DNA of 5,493 bases, taken from positions 830 to 6,322 of the forward strand of contig JAKAOD010000192.1 in the NCBI GenBank assembly GCA_021823365.1, given 5' to 3'. The translations under genes and the position numbers were made by a program. This DNA is from Actinomycetes bacterium. GTDB taxonomy: Bacteria > Actinomycetota > Acidimicrobiia > Acidimicrobiales > Bog-793. The notes beneath the pieces were generated by a model. The model was not told the origin of the DNA. It worked only from the letters and a program-made list of their open reading frames with translations, and ran no database searches. Shown piece by piece: positions 1 to 4,977 of this stretch (positions within the stretch are counted from its first letter, which is position 1; each line of letters starts with the position of its first letter).

Positions 1-597
1 GCCGACGTCACCGACCCCGACCACGTCTCGGCCCTCTACCAGGCGGCGTCTGCCACCTGCGGGGGGATCGACGTGCTGTTCAACAACGCCGGGATCTCGC
101 CGCCGGAGGACGGCTCGATCCTCGAGACCGACCTCGAGGCCTGGCGGCGCGTCCAGGACGTCAACCTGACGAGCGTCTACCTCTGCTGCAAGCTCGGCAT
201 CCCCTACCTGCTCGAGCGAGGCGGGGGATCGGTCGTCAACACGGCGTCCTTCGTCGCGGTCCTCGGCGCGGCCACCTCGCAGATCTCCTACACGGCCTCG
301 AAGGGCGGCGTGCTCGCGATGTCCCGGGAGCTCGGCGTGGAGTTCGCACGGTGCAACGTCCGCGTCAACGCGCTCTGCCCCGGCCCGGTCAACACGCCGC
401 TTCTCCGGGAGCTCTTCGCCAAGGATCCCGAGCGCGCCGCTCGCCGCCTGGTGCACGTCCCGATGGGTCGCTTCGCCGAGCCTGAGGAGATCGCCGCAGC
501 GGCGGCCTTCCTCGCCTCGGACGACGCCTCGTTCATCACTGCCTCGACCTTCCTCGTCGACGGCGGGATCCACGCCGCCTACGTCACGCCGCTGTGA
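1..597 (+). CDS. Short-chain dehydrogenase/reductase (SDR), 5' end missing
   Basis: This is the 3' part of a classical SDR, an NAD(P)(H)-dependent oxidoreductase with a Rossmann fold; 198 residues are visible. The frame is open from base 1, so the start and the TGxxxGIG cofactor loop (about 60 residues) lie to the left of the window. Seen in order: the acidic ADVTD strand end, NNAG (82-93), the structural Asn in DVNLTS (163-165), the catalytic Ser in NTASF (247-249), the catalytic YTASK with Tyr at 289-291 and Lys at 301-303, the PGPVNTP loop, and a C-terminus with FLVDGG ending AYVTPL. The catalytic Asn-Ser-Tyr-Lys set is therefore complete. The stop overlaps the start of the PuuD-like gene by 4 bases. 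From family knowledge, SDRs beside PuuD-like hydrolases occur in actinobacterial amine-utilisation clusters such as M. tuberculosis Rv2857c-Rv2860c. The substrate cannot be read from the sequence; a role in amine or polyamine breakdown is inference. Confidence 0.93.
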   Translation, partial: ADVTDPDHVSALYQAASATCGGIDVLFNNAGISPPEDGSILETDLEAWRRVQDVNLTSVYLCCKLGIPYLLERGGGSVVNTASFVAVLGAATSQISYTASKGGVLAMSRELGVEFARCNVRVNALCPGPVNTPLLRELFAKDPERAARRLVHVPMGRFAEPEEIAAAAAFLASDDASFITASTFLVDGGIHAAYVTPL

Positions 598-1415
598 GCG
601 GGCCATGCCCGGTCGTCGGGCTGAGCGCCTCGGACCAGCACGTCCGCTACGGCGCCTGGGACACGACGGCGACCCTCGTGCCGGCGGCCTACGTCCGGAT
701 GGTCGAGCTCGCCGGTGGGATCCCGGTCCTCCTCCCGCCGCCGGCAGAGCCGGCGGGCGAGCGCGCCGCCGGCGCGCCCGCTCGTGACCGCCCCGGCGGT
801 GACTTCGTGGGACGGCGCGCCGCGGAGCATGCGGCACGGGTCGTCGAGCGCCTCGACGCCGTCGTCCTCACGGGGGGGACCGACGTCGACCCCGCCCTCT
901 ACGGCGAGGATCCGCACGAGCGCACCCAGCCGGCCGACCCGGCTCGCGACGCCTTCGAGCTGGCGCTCGTCGCGGCGTGCGAGGAGCGCGACCTTCCGCT
1001 GCTCGGGATCTGCCGGGGCCTGCAGCTTCTCAACGTCGCACGGGGCGGGTCGCTCGTCCAGCACCTGGCCGATGCGGGCGAGTCCGCCCACCTCGATAGC
1101 CCGGGGCGCTTTTCGCACCACCCGGTGCGGCTGGAGGAAGGGAGCGCGGTCGACTCGGTCTACGGTCCCCGGGGGGTTCGCGAGCAGGTCGTCGCCTGTC
1201 ATCACCACCAAGGCGTAGCCCGCCTCGGGCGCGGCCTCGTCGTAACGGCGACAGGCGGCGACGGGGTGGTGGAAGCGCTCGAGGCGCCAGGCTCGCGGTT
1301 TGTCGTCGCGGTGCAATGGCACCCGGAGGCCGACGGCGACCCCTCGCTGTTCGAGGCGCTCGTCGCGGCGGCGGCCTCGCAGGCCTCTCCGGCGCGCGGC
1401 GGGCCGCGCACGTAG
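594..1415 (+). CDS. Gamma-glutamyl-gamma-aminobutyrate hydrolase family protein (peptidase C26, PuuD-like)
   Basis: This 273-residue cytosolic class I glutamine-amidotransferase-fold hydrolase is predicted to cleave the gamma-glutamyl bond of gamma-glutamylated amines or GABA, releasing glutamate. Family motifs are all present: LTGGTDVDPALY (92-103), the nucleophile elbow GICRG with Cys140 (codon at 1011), LLNVARGGSLVQH (145-157), an HHHQG segment (203-207), and QWHPE with catalytic His243 and Glu245. The length fits PuuD-type proteins. The segment at about 50-80 between the first strands is longer and richer in Ala/Arg/Pro than I would expect. The GTG start lies inside the SDR stop (GTGA, 4-base overlap) and no separate Shine-Dalgarno is visible, so translation is probably coupled. 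I infer a gamma-glutamylation route for polyamines or other amines. The ligase and aldehyde dehydrogenase expected for it are not in the window. Other C26 amidases with different substrates cannot be excluded. Confidence 0.93.
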   Translation: MSGPCPVVGLSASDQHVRYGAWDTTATLVPAAYVRMVELAGGIPVLLPPPAEPAGERAAGAPARDRPGGDFVGRRAAEHAARVVERLDAVVLTGGTDVDPALYGEDPHERTQPADPARDAFELALVAACEERDLPLLGICRGLQLLNVARGGSLVQHLADAGESAHLDSPGRFSHHPVRLEEGSAVDSVYGPRGVREQVVACHHHQGVARLGRGLVVTATGGDGVVEALEAPGSRFVVAVQWHPEADGDPSLFEALVAAAASQASPARGGPRT

Positions 1416-1424
1416 CCTGGCGAC

Positions 1425-2087
1425 GTGGCGCCGAGCGGGCATCCGGGCGGTCAGGCCGGAGGCGTCTTCCCGGGGACCGGTGCCGCCAGCACGGCGCCGC
1501 AGGAGGTCGCGCACGGCGCCGGACAGCCTGTGCGAGCCTCGGACGCCGAGCGCGAGGCGGTCGTCGAGCGGCTCCGCCTTTCCTGCGCCGAGGGGCGGCT
1601 CACGCTCGAGGAGCTCGGCAGTAGGGTCGCCGACGTCTACGGGGCCGTCTACCGGGGCGATCTCGAGCGCGTCGTCGCCGACCTGCCGGTCGCCGAGGGC
1701 GAGGCGGCCGTGCCGAGCGAGGTGCGCCCGTCCCTCCCGGCGGCGCGTCGGGCTCGCCGGTGGATCGTCACCGTCATGGGGAGCGTCTCCCGCCGGGGGC
1801 ACTGGCGGCTTCCCGCCGCGGCGAACGTCGTGACGGTCCTGGGCGAGACCGATCTCGACCTCCGCCAGGCCGTCATCGAGGGGCCGGAGATCGAGCTCAA
1901 GCTCTTCGTCGTCATGGGGGAACAGCGGGTCCGGGTTCCCGAGGGCGTCGAGGTCGAGGTGAGCGGGTTCGTCTTCATGGGCGAACGCCATGTCAACGTC
2001 GCTCCGGTCCCGCCGCGTCCAGGAGTGCCCCGGCTCCACCTCGTCGTCGCCGGGATCATGGGCGAGGTCAAGGTCACGGACCGCTGA
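1425..2087 (+). CDS. DUF1707 domain protein with LiaF-like C-terminal beta-repeat region
   Basis: This 220-residue protein has three parts. Residues 1-35 are a Gly/Ala/Pro-rich, probably disordered tail. Residues 36-88 form a DUF1707 (SHOCT-like) domain, recognisable from RASDAERE, the helix VVERLRLSCAEGRLTLEEL and YRGDLERVVADLP. Residues 113-220 resemble the LiaF/DUF2154-type C-terminal domain of cell-envelope stress proteins. There a hydrophobic-(M/L)-G motif recurs about every 20-27 residues (VMGS, VLGET, VMGEQ, FMGER, IMGEV), as in a stacked beta structure. No transmembrane helix or signal peptide is evident, so it is probably cytosolic or membrane-peripheral. The GTG start is 9 bases after the PuuD stop and lacks a clear ribosome-binding site. 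A later in-frame GTG at 1530, just before the DUF1707 domain, is a possible alternative start. A role in envelope-stress sensing is inference from the family; the molecular function is unknown. Confidence 0.85.
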   Translation: MAPSGHPGGQAGGVFPGTGAASTAPQEVAHGAGQPVRASDAEREAVVERLRLSCAEGRLTLEELGSRVADVYGAVYRGDLERVVADLPVAEGEAAVPSEVRPSLPAARRARRWIVTVMGSVSRRGHWRLPAAANVVTVLGETDLDLRQAVIEGPEIELKLFVVMGEQRVRVPEGVEVEVSGFVFMGERHVNVAPVPPRPGVPRLHLVVAGIMGEVKVTDR

Positions 2088-2167
2088 CCGGCTGGGCTCC
2101 CGCGACGAGGCTCGAGAGGTGCCCGGCGCTCGTGGCCCGCCCCGCCCGGACGTCACAGACCTTCAGC

Positions 2168-2171
2168 GGGG
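2168..2171 (+). promoter_or_regulatory. Candidate ribosome-binding site for the channel gene
   Basis: A GGGG stretch in AGCGGGG lies 7 bases upstream of the GTG at 2179. It supports that start over a much earlier in-frame ATG at 1990, which would overlap the DUF1707 gene by almost 100 bases. The match is weak and an in-frame GTG at 2185 remains possible. Confidence 0.4.
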
Positions 2172-2178
2172 CATCATT

Positions 2179-3213
2179 GTGGCGGTGAGGGGCCCGTTCC
2201 ACAGGGTCAGGCTCGGCCTGGCCGCGCTGATCCTCGTCCTCGGCGTCGGCATCGTCGGATTCCTCGTGCTCGGCCTGAGCCCGTTGAACGCCGTGTACCA
2301 CACGGTGCTCACGATCACGACGGTCGGCCAGTTCAACGCCGCGGCCCTGCAGACTCGCGCGGCCAAGGTCTTCACCATCGTGCTCGTCCTCGTCGGGGTC
2401 GGGACGGCGCTCTACACCTTCTCCGCGGTCCTCGAGGTGCTCATCGAGGGCCACATGCAAGCGCTGATCAGGAGGCGCCGGATGGAACGCGAGATCGCCG
2501 CCATGACCGGCCACACCGTCGTCTGCGGGCTCGGGCGCGTCGGACAGGAGGTCGCCCGGTTCCTCGCCGCCTCCGGCAAGCGCGTCGTGGCCGTCGACCG
2601 GGACGAGAGCCGGCTCGCAGACGTGCCGTGCCCGTCCGTCCACGGCGAGGCGACGGACGACGACGTGCTCCTGCAGGCGGGGATCCAGCGCGCCGGAGCG
2701 CTCGTCGCTGCGCTCGACACCGACGCCGACAACCTGTTCGTCACGCTCGCCTGCAGGGCGATGCGCCCCGACCTGCAGATCATCGCGCGCGCCCGCAACG
2801 AGGCCTCGGAGCCGAAGCTGCGCCGCGCCGGCGCCGACCGCGTGGTGAACCCGCAGCAGCTCGGCGGCGACCGGATGGCAGCGTTCGTCACCCAACCCCA
2901 TGTCGTCGAGTTCATGGACGTCGTCATGCACGACAACGAGATCGAGTTTCGCCTCGAGCAGTTCGTCGTCCCGGTGGGCTCGTCGCTCGCCGGCCAGTCG
3001 TTGCGCTCGGCCCGGGTCCGTGATCGCTCCGGCGCCCTCGTCCTCGCGTTGCGGCGCCCGGGTGGGGACTTCGTCACCAACCCGGCAGCCGAGACCGAGG
3101 TCGGCGCCGGCGACGTGATGATCGGGATCGGTACCCGCGACCAGCTCGAGCGCCTCGGGCAGATGGTCGGCTCCGCCGGGGGTCGCCCTGCCGGCGTCGC
3201 CGGCGGCGGGTAG
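2179..3213 (+). CDS. Two-TM potassium-channel-like protein with RCK (TrkA-N/TrkA-C) domains
   Basis: This 344-residue protein has the MthK-type layout of a K+-channel pore fused to a cytoplasmic RCK regulator. Residues 11-33 form the first membrane helix. Residues 36-52 form the pore loop, NAVYHTVLTITTVGQF. Residues 64-88 form the second, hydrophobic helix. A basic linker follows (RRRRMER, 98-104). The TrkA-N Rossmann domain covers about 112-230, with the nucleotide loop VVCGLGRVG and the acidic strand end VVAVDRD (Asp140) expected to bind NAD(H). TrkA-C covers about 258-327 (LAGQSLRS, then GDVMIGIGTRDQLERL). A tetramer in the plasma membrane gated by ligand binding to an RCK ring is expected from the family. 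The filter is odd: TVG is followed by QF rather than the canonical YG, so K+ selectivity is not assured. An internal Shine-Dalgarno and ATG at residue 102 could produce a pore-less form. The start chosen is GTG at 2179; GTG at 2185 is an alternative. Confidence 0.88.
   Translation: MAVRGPFHRVRLGLAALILVLGVGIVGFLVLGLSPLNAVYHTVLTITTVGQFNAAALQTRAAKVFTIVLVLVGVGTALYTFSAVLEVLIEGHMQALIRRRRMEREIAAMTGHTVVCGLGRVGQEVARFLAASGKRVVAVDRDESRLADVPCPSVHGEATDDDVLLQAGIQRAGALVAALDTDADNLFVTLACRAMRPDLQIIARARNEASEPKLRRAGADRVVNPQQLGGDRMAAFVTQPHVVEFMDVVMHDNEIEFRLEQFVVPVGSSLAGQSLRSARVRDRSGALVLALRRPGGDFVTNPAAETEVGAGDVMIGIGTRDQLERLGQMVGSAGGRPAGVAGGG
2470..2484 (+). promoter_or_regulatory. Internal Shine-Dalgarno and in-frame ATG within the channel gene
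   Basis: A perfect AGGAGG at 2470-2475 is followed by a 6-base spacer and an in-frame ATG at 2482 (Met102). That position is after the second membrane helix and just before the RCK domain. Translation from here would give a soluble protein of about 243 residues containing TrkA-N and TrkA-C. The SD is formed by two consecutive AGG arginine codons in a gene that mostly uses CGC and CGG. Use of this start is inference. Confidence 0.5.
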
Positions 3214-3220
3214 GGTCGGG

Positions 3221-3242
3221 CCGGAGCGACAGCGCTCGCCGG
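3221..3242 (+). terminator. Possible hairpin downstream of the channel gene
   Basis: Eight bases after the channel stop, GAGCG and CGCTC can pair around a 4-base ACAG loop. Outer CCG and CGG can add to the stem past a small bulge. No T-run follows, so this may be a weak terminator, an RNA-processing site or chance. The next gene could therefore still be reached by read-through. Confidence 0.25.
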
Positions 3243-3265
3243 TGCGCCGCACGCACCGTCACCTC

Positions 3266-3271
3266 GAGGAG
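3266..3271 (+). promoter_or_regulatory. Ribosome-binding site of the small lysine-rich gene
   Basis: GAGGAG with a 5-base spacer precedes the ATG at 3277. It is one of the better Shine-Dalgarno matches in the window and fixes the start of the downstream gene. Confidence 0.6.
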
Positions 3272-3276
3272 CCTCC

Positions 3277-3666
3277 ATGATCGGTGAGAAGGTCAGGCAC
3301 TACCAGGGCAAGGGCACGGACCTCGCCGGTCTCGAGACGAAGATCGAGGACTACCTGAAGTCGGACGGCTTCAGCGTGCAGTCCTCGCCCTCGAGCTCGC
3401 AGGGAACCGTGATCCAGGCGAAGAAGGGCGGCTTCCTGCGCGGCATCATCGACGCGGACCGGGCCCTGTCCGTGTTGATCTCGGGCGACAGCGACGATTT
3501 CACGGTCCGGTTCGGCGTCGGCAAGTGGCTCGAGCACCTGGCGGTCGCGGCCGTCGAGACCTTGCTCATCTCCGACCTGTTCCTCCCGATCGACATCGCC
3601 GAGACGGCGTGGAACCTCGAGATCGAGGACAAGCTCGTGAAGGCGGTCGACAGCTTCGTCGGCTAG
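3277..3666 (+). CDS. Hypothetical protein, small and lysine-rich
   Basis: I do not recognise this 129-residue protein. It starts with an amphipathic helix-like stretch (about 14-30, TDLAGLETKIEDYLKSDGF). A Ser-rich turn follows (36-42), then alternating strands (43-49 TVIQAKK, 63-69 ALSVLIS, 74-80 DFTVRFG). From 82 to 115 there is a more hydrophobic, probably helical region ending SDLFLPIDIAETAW, and then a charged C-terminal helix. There is no signal peptide and no convincing membrane segment, although 88-105 is hydrophobic enough to contact a membrane. It has nine lysines against four arginines, unlike its neighbours, which are nearly lysine-free; codon ends are still G or C. Start and Shine-Dalgarno are well defined and the reading frame looks genuinely coding. 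It follows the channel gene by 63 bases in the same direction, but a functional link is unproven. Confidence 0.8.
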   Translation: MIGEKVRHYQGKGTDLAGLETKIEDYLKSDGFSVQSSPSSSQGTVIQAKKGGFLRGIIDADRALSVLISGDSDDFTVRFGVGKWLEHLAVAAVETLLISDLFLPIDIAETAWNLEIEDKLVKAVDSFVG

Positions 3667-3691
3667 GCCGGTCGGGAGAGGCCGCTTCGAG

Positions 3692-3713
3692 CCGCCCGCC
3701 GCGGCAGGGGCGG
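3692..3713. terminator. Possible hairpin between convergent genes
   Basis: In the 81-base gap between the lysine-rich gene and the toxin gene, CCGCCC (3692-3697) can pair with GGGCGG (3708-3713) around a 10-base loop that itself contains the palindrome GCCGCGGC. The location suits a bidirectional terminator. There is no T-run on either side, so this rests on position and GC pairing alone. Confidence 0.35.
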
Positions 3714-3747
3714 GACGCGGACCTCGACGCGCGGCACGGGCGGCCGC

Positions 3748-4053
3748 TCAGCAGCCGAGCCCGTAGCTGATCGCCGAGCAGACCTCGTGCATCGTCTCCT
3801 CGTCGACCGATCCCAAGGGTCCCGTGAGCGCGCCCTGGTCGACCGTGTGGAGCCCGTCGCAGTTCACGACGGACGGACGGTCGAGCCCGGCACCTGTGCC
3901 GAGCGGCACCTCGACGCCGAGGCCCCGCGCCGTGGTCGTCACCTCGGCGACGGTCACGAGTTGGCGCACGTCGATCACCTCGGAGCGCGTGAGGACGAGG
4001 ACGGGCCGTCGCTTGCCTCCGACCCGGGCGAGCCAGAGCTCGCCGCGCCTCAT
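3748..4053 (-). CDS. MazF/PemK-type endoribonuclease toxin of a type II toxin-antitoxin system
   Basis: This 101-residue protein fits the MazF/PemK fold (CcdB/PemK superfamily), whose members cut single-stranded mRNA at short sequence motifs and stall growth when not neutralised. Visible signatures are the N-terminal MRRGELWLAR, KRRPVLVLTR (14-23) with the conserved basic residue and RPVLV strand, the VTVAEVTTTARGLGVEVPLG segment (33-52) with the Thr/Arg patch typical of the active site, and SVVNCDGLHTVDQGAL (61-76), matching the family's conserved 'VVN-D-L-T' strand and turn. Three cysteines (65, 92 and the C-terminal 101) are noticeable. The ATG overlaps the antitoxin stop as ATGA. An in-frame ATG at 4065 would add only four residues and fits the MazF N-terminus less well. 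Translation is probably coupled to the antitoxin, which should hold toxin synthesis below it. No catalytic residue appears lost, so the toxin is probably functional. Confidence 0.9.
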   Translation of the reverse strand: MRRGELWLARVGGKRRPVLVLTRSEVIDVRQLVTVAEVTTTARGLGVEVPLGTGAGLDRPSVVNCDGLHTVDQGALTGPLGSVDEETMHEVCSAISYGLGC

Positions 4054-4253
4054 TCGTCGGTCCATACCTCGGCTTCCGTCCAGAAGCGGTCCGGCCGCTC
4101 GGGACTGCGTAGATATGCCCGGCGGTCCGCGTCTGCCATCGCGGCTCGCACGGCGCCGGCGACCCCTTGGCGCGCCGCGGCGGAGACGTTGATCCCGAGC
4201 TCGTGGGCGCGCCGCGCCAGCGCCTCGTCGAGCGTGATAGTCGTACGCGCCAT
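4050..4253 (-). CDS. CcdA/ribbon-helix-helix type antitoxin
   Basis: This 67-residue protein is the likely antidote and DNA-binding autorepressor of the overlapping MazF-like toxin. Residues 3-9 (RTTITLD) form the beta strand expected of a ribbon-helix-helix dimer. ALARRAHELGINVSAAARQGVAGAVR (11-36) supplies the two helices, with the INVS turn between them as in CcdA-family antitoxins. The acidic, tryptophan-containing tail (RFWTEAEVWTDE, 56-67) is the kind of flexible segment that wraps a toxin. The antitoxin-first order and the 4-base overlap with the toxin are typical of type II modules. The only reasonable start is the ATG at 4253; there is no Shine-Dalgarno, and a TANNNT -10-like element sits where a leaderless transcript would need it. 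The mix of a CcdA-like antitoxin with a MazF-like toxin is a known kind of pairing. Confidence 0.87.
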   Translation of the reverse strand: MARTTITLDEALARRAHELGINVSAAARQGVAGAVRAAMADADRRAYLRSPERPDRFWTEAEVWTDE

Positions 4254-4256
4254 ACT

Positions 4257-4269
4257 GCGATGCTATCGC
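4257..4269. promoter_or_regulatory. Candidate operator and leaderless promoter of the toxin-antitoxin operon
   Basis: A perfect inverted repeat, GCGAT-GCT-ATCGC (5-base arms, 3-base centre), lies three bases upstream of the antitoxin ATG. Read on the - strand, it contains TAGCAT (4260-4265), which matches the actinobacterial -10 pattern TANNNT. Its last T is 7 bases ahead of the A of the ATG, so transcription would start at the start codon itself. No convincing -35 is seen. A ribbon-helix-helix antitoxin binding here would block the promoter. This is inference from sequence only. Confidence 0.45.
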
Positions 4270-4352
4270 GGGGTGTCGCGGATCTTGCCATCGAGCGGGG
4301 TGAAGTGCATCGAGCGAGCCGGCCGATCTCGCGACCCTGCGCCCGATGCCGC

Positions 4353-4850
4353 CTACGGCCTCCTGGCACCCGCCGCGAGCAGCCCCGCGCAACGCGCGTC
4401 GTGGGAGGGCGTCACGCGAACCTGTGCCGAGGCCGCGATCGCGATCGGCGGGAGGGCGAGGGCGATCGGGATCAGGAACGCCGCCCGCCGCGCCGCGCGC
4501 CCGAGCACGAGACGCCGCCGGCGCGCCCTCGCGCCCAACAGCAGCCACGCCGGCCGGGCTCCGTCCGGTCCCGGTACGAGCGCCTCGGCGATCGCCTCGT
4601 CAAGCCGATGCGAGGCCGGCCGGCTTCGCGCGGGTCGGCTGCCGACCCCGGACGCGCATTGGCGCATCCTCAAGGAGAGCGACGACGCGGCGCGTTCGAA
4701 GCGCCGGCAGGAATCGCAGCGCTCCAGGTGGGTCGCGACAGCCTCGGCGCGCAGCGGCGCACTCTCCCGGTCGAGTCGCGCCGAGACGGCTTCCTGCACG
4801 AGCGGGCAGGTCGGGCGCGGACCGACGCGCCACGGCGCGAGCTGGTTCAC
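4353..4850 (-). CDS. zf-HC2 (anti-sigma-factor-like) zinc-finger membrane protein
   Basis: This 165-residue protein has an N-terminal zinc-finger of the anti-sigma type (ZAS/zf-HC2): Cys15 in TCPLVQEAVSARLD, then HLERCDSC (His41, Cys45, Cys48), giving the HxxxCxxC signature in the usual spacing. A basic linker (64-123, many Arg) precedes a single predicted membrane helix at about 123-141 (AAFLIPIALALPPIAIA). A short tail with Cys154 is predicted to lie outside the cytoplasm. The family binds and holds ECF sigma factors at the membrane. Here no sigma-factor gene is present upstream on this strand, so the partner is unknown and it could be another zf-HC2 regulator. The GTG start is supported by GGGAGG 7 bases upstream. 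The protein has no lysine at all, in line with the host composition. Confidence 0.78.
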   Translation of the reverse strand: MNQLAPWRVGPRPTCPLVQEAVSARLDRESAPLRAEAVATHLERCDSCRRFERAASSLSLRMRQCASGVGSRPARSRPASHRLDEAIAEALVPGPDGARPAWLLLGARARRRRLVLGRAARRAAFLIPIALALPPIAIAASAQVRVTPSHDARCAGLLAAGARRP

Positions 4851-4857
4851 GAGCGGG

Positions 4858-4863
4858 CCTCCC
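4858..4863 (-). promoter_or_regulatory. Ribosome-binding site of the zf-HC2 gene
   Basis: Read on the - strand, GGGAGG lies 7 bases before the GTG at 4850-4848. It decides this start. Confidence 0.55.
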
Positions 4864-4885
4864 GCGCCGATCGTGGCAGCTCCGG

Positions 4886-4918
4886 CGGCGCCGCGGCGCC
4901 GGTCGCGCCCGGCCGGGC
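4886..4918. repeat. Two adjacent GC-only palindromes between - strand genes
   Basis: CGGCGCCGCGGCGCCG (4886-4901) is a perfect 16-base palindrome and GCCCGGCCGGGC (4907-4918) a perfect 12-base one, five bases apart. They lie in the 121-base gap between the unknown - strand gene and the zf-HC2 gene. They could form hairpins that end or process the upstream transcript, but there is no T-run, and GC-rich palindromes arise easily by chance at this composition. Confidence 0.4.
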
Positions 4919-4927
4919 CACCGTCGA

Positions 4928-4977
4928 GCTCAGCCCCACCCCCGTCAGGCTCAGCCCCACCCCCGTCAGGCTCAGCC
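4928..4977. repeat. 21-bp tandem direct repeat, about 2.4 copies
   Basis: Two identical 21-base units (4928-4948 and 4949-4969), each starting GCTCAG and ending CGTCAG, are followed by the first 8 bases of a third. The period is a multiple of three and the third partial copy contains the stop codon of the unknown - strand gene, so several in-frame TGA codons follow one another. On the - strand each unit carries GGGGG-T-GGGG. Confidence 0.9.

Noticed and set aside
579..2156. Long - strand open frame of 525 codons opposite the PuuD-like and DUF1707 genes
   Set aside because: It is antisense to two genes with clear family motifs. Its Arg/Asp/Pro-rich translation shows no domain and is the usual mirror frame in very GC-rich DNA.
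1990..2178. Upstream extension of the channel gene to an ATG at 1990
   Set aside because: It would overlap the DUF1707 gene in another frame by almost 100 bases and add a Ser/Arg-rich stretch without domain character. The membrane helix begins soon after the GTG at 2179, which has a ribosome-binding-site-like GGGG.
2074..3252. Long - strand open frames opposite the channel gene
   Set aside because: The + strand translation has membrane helices, a pore loop and a Rossmann motif; the antisense translations are low-complexity.
4434..4446. GCGATCGC-containing palindrome, similar to the cyanobacterial HIP1 octamer
   Set aside because: It is a single copy inside the membrane-helix codons for IAIA, so it is explained by coding and composition.
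3748..4548. Longer form of the toxin starting at 4548
   Set aside because: It would run through the antitoxin and the zf-HC2 gene in the wrong frame. The MazF-like sequence begins at MRRGELW (4053), which overlaps the antitoxin stop as ATGA.
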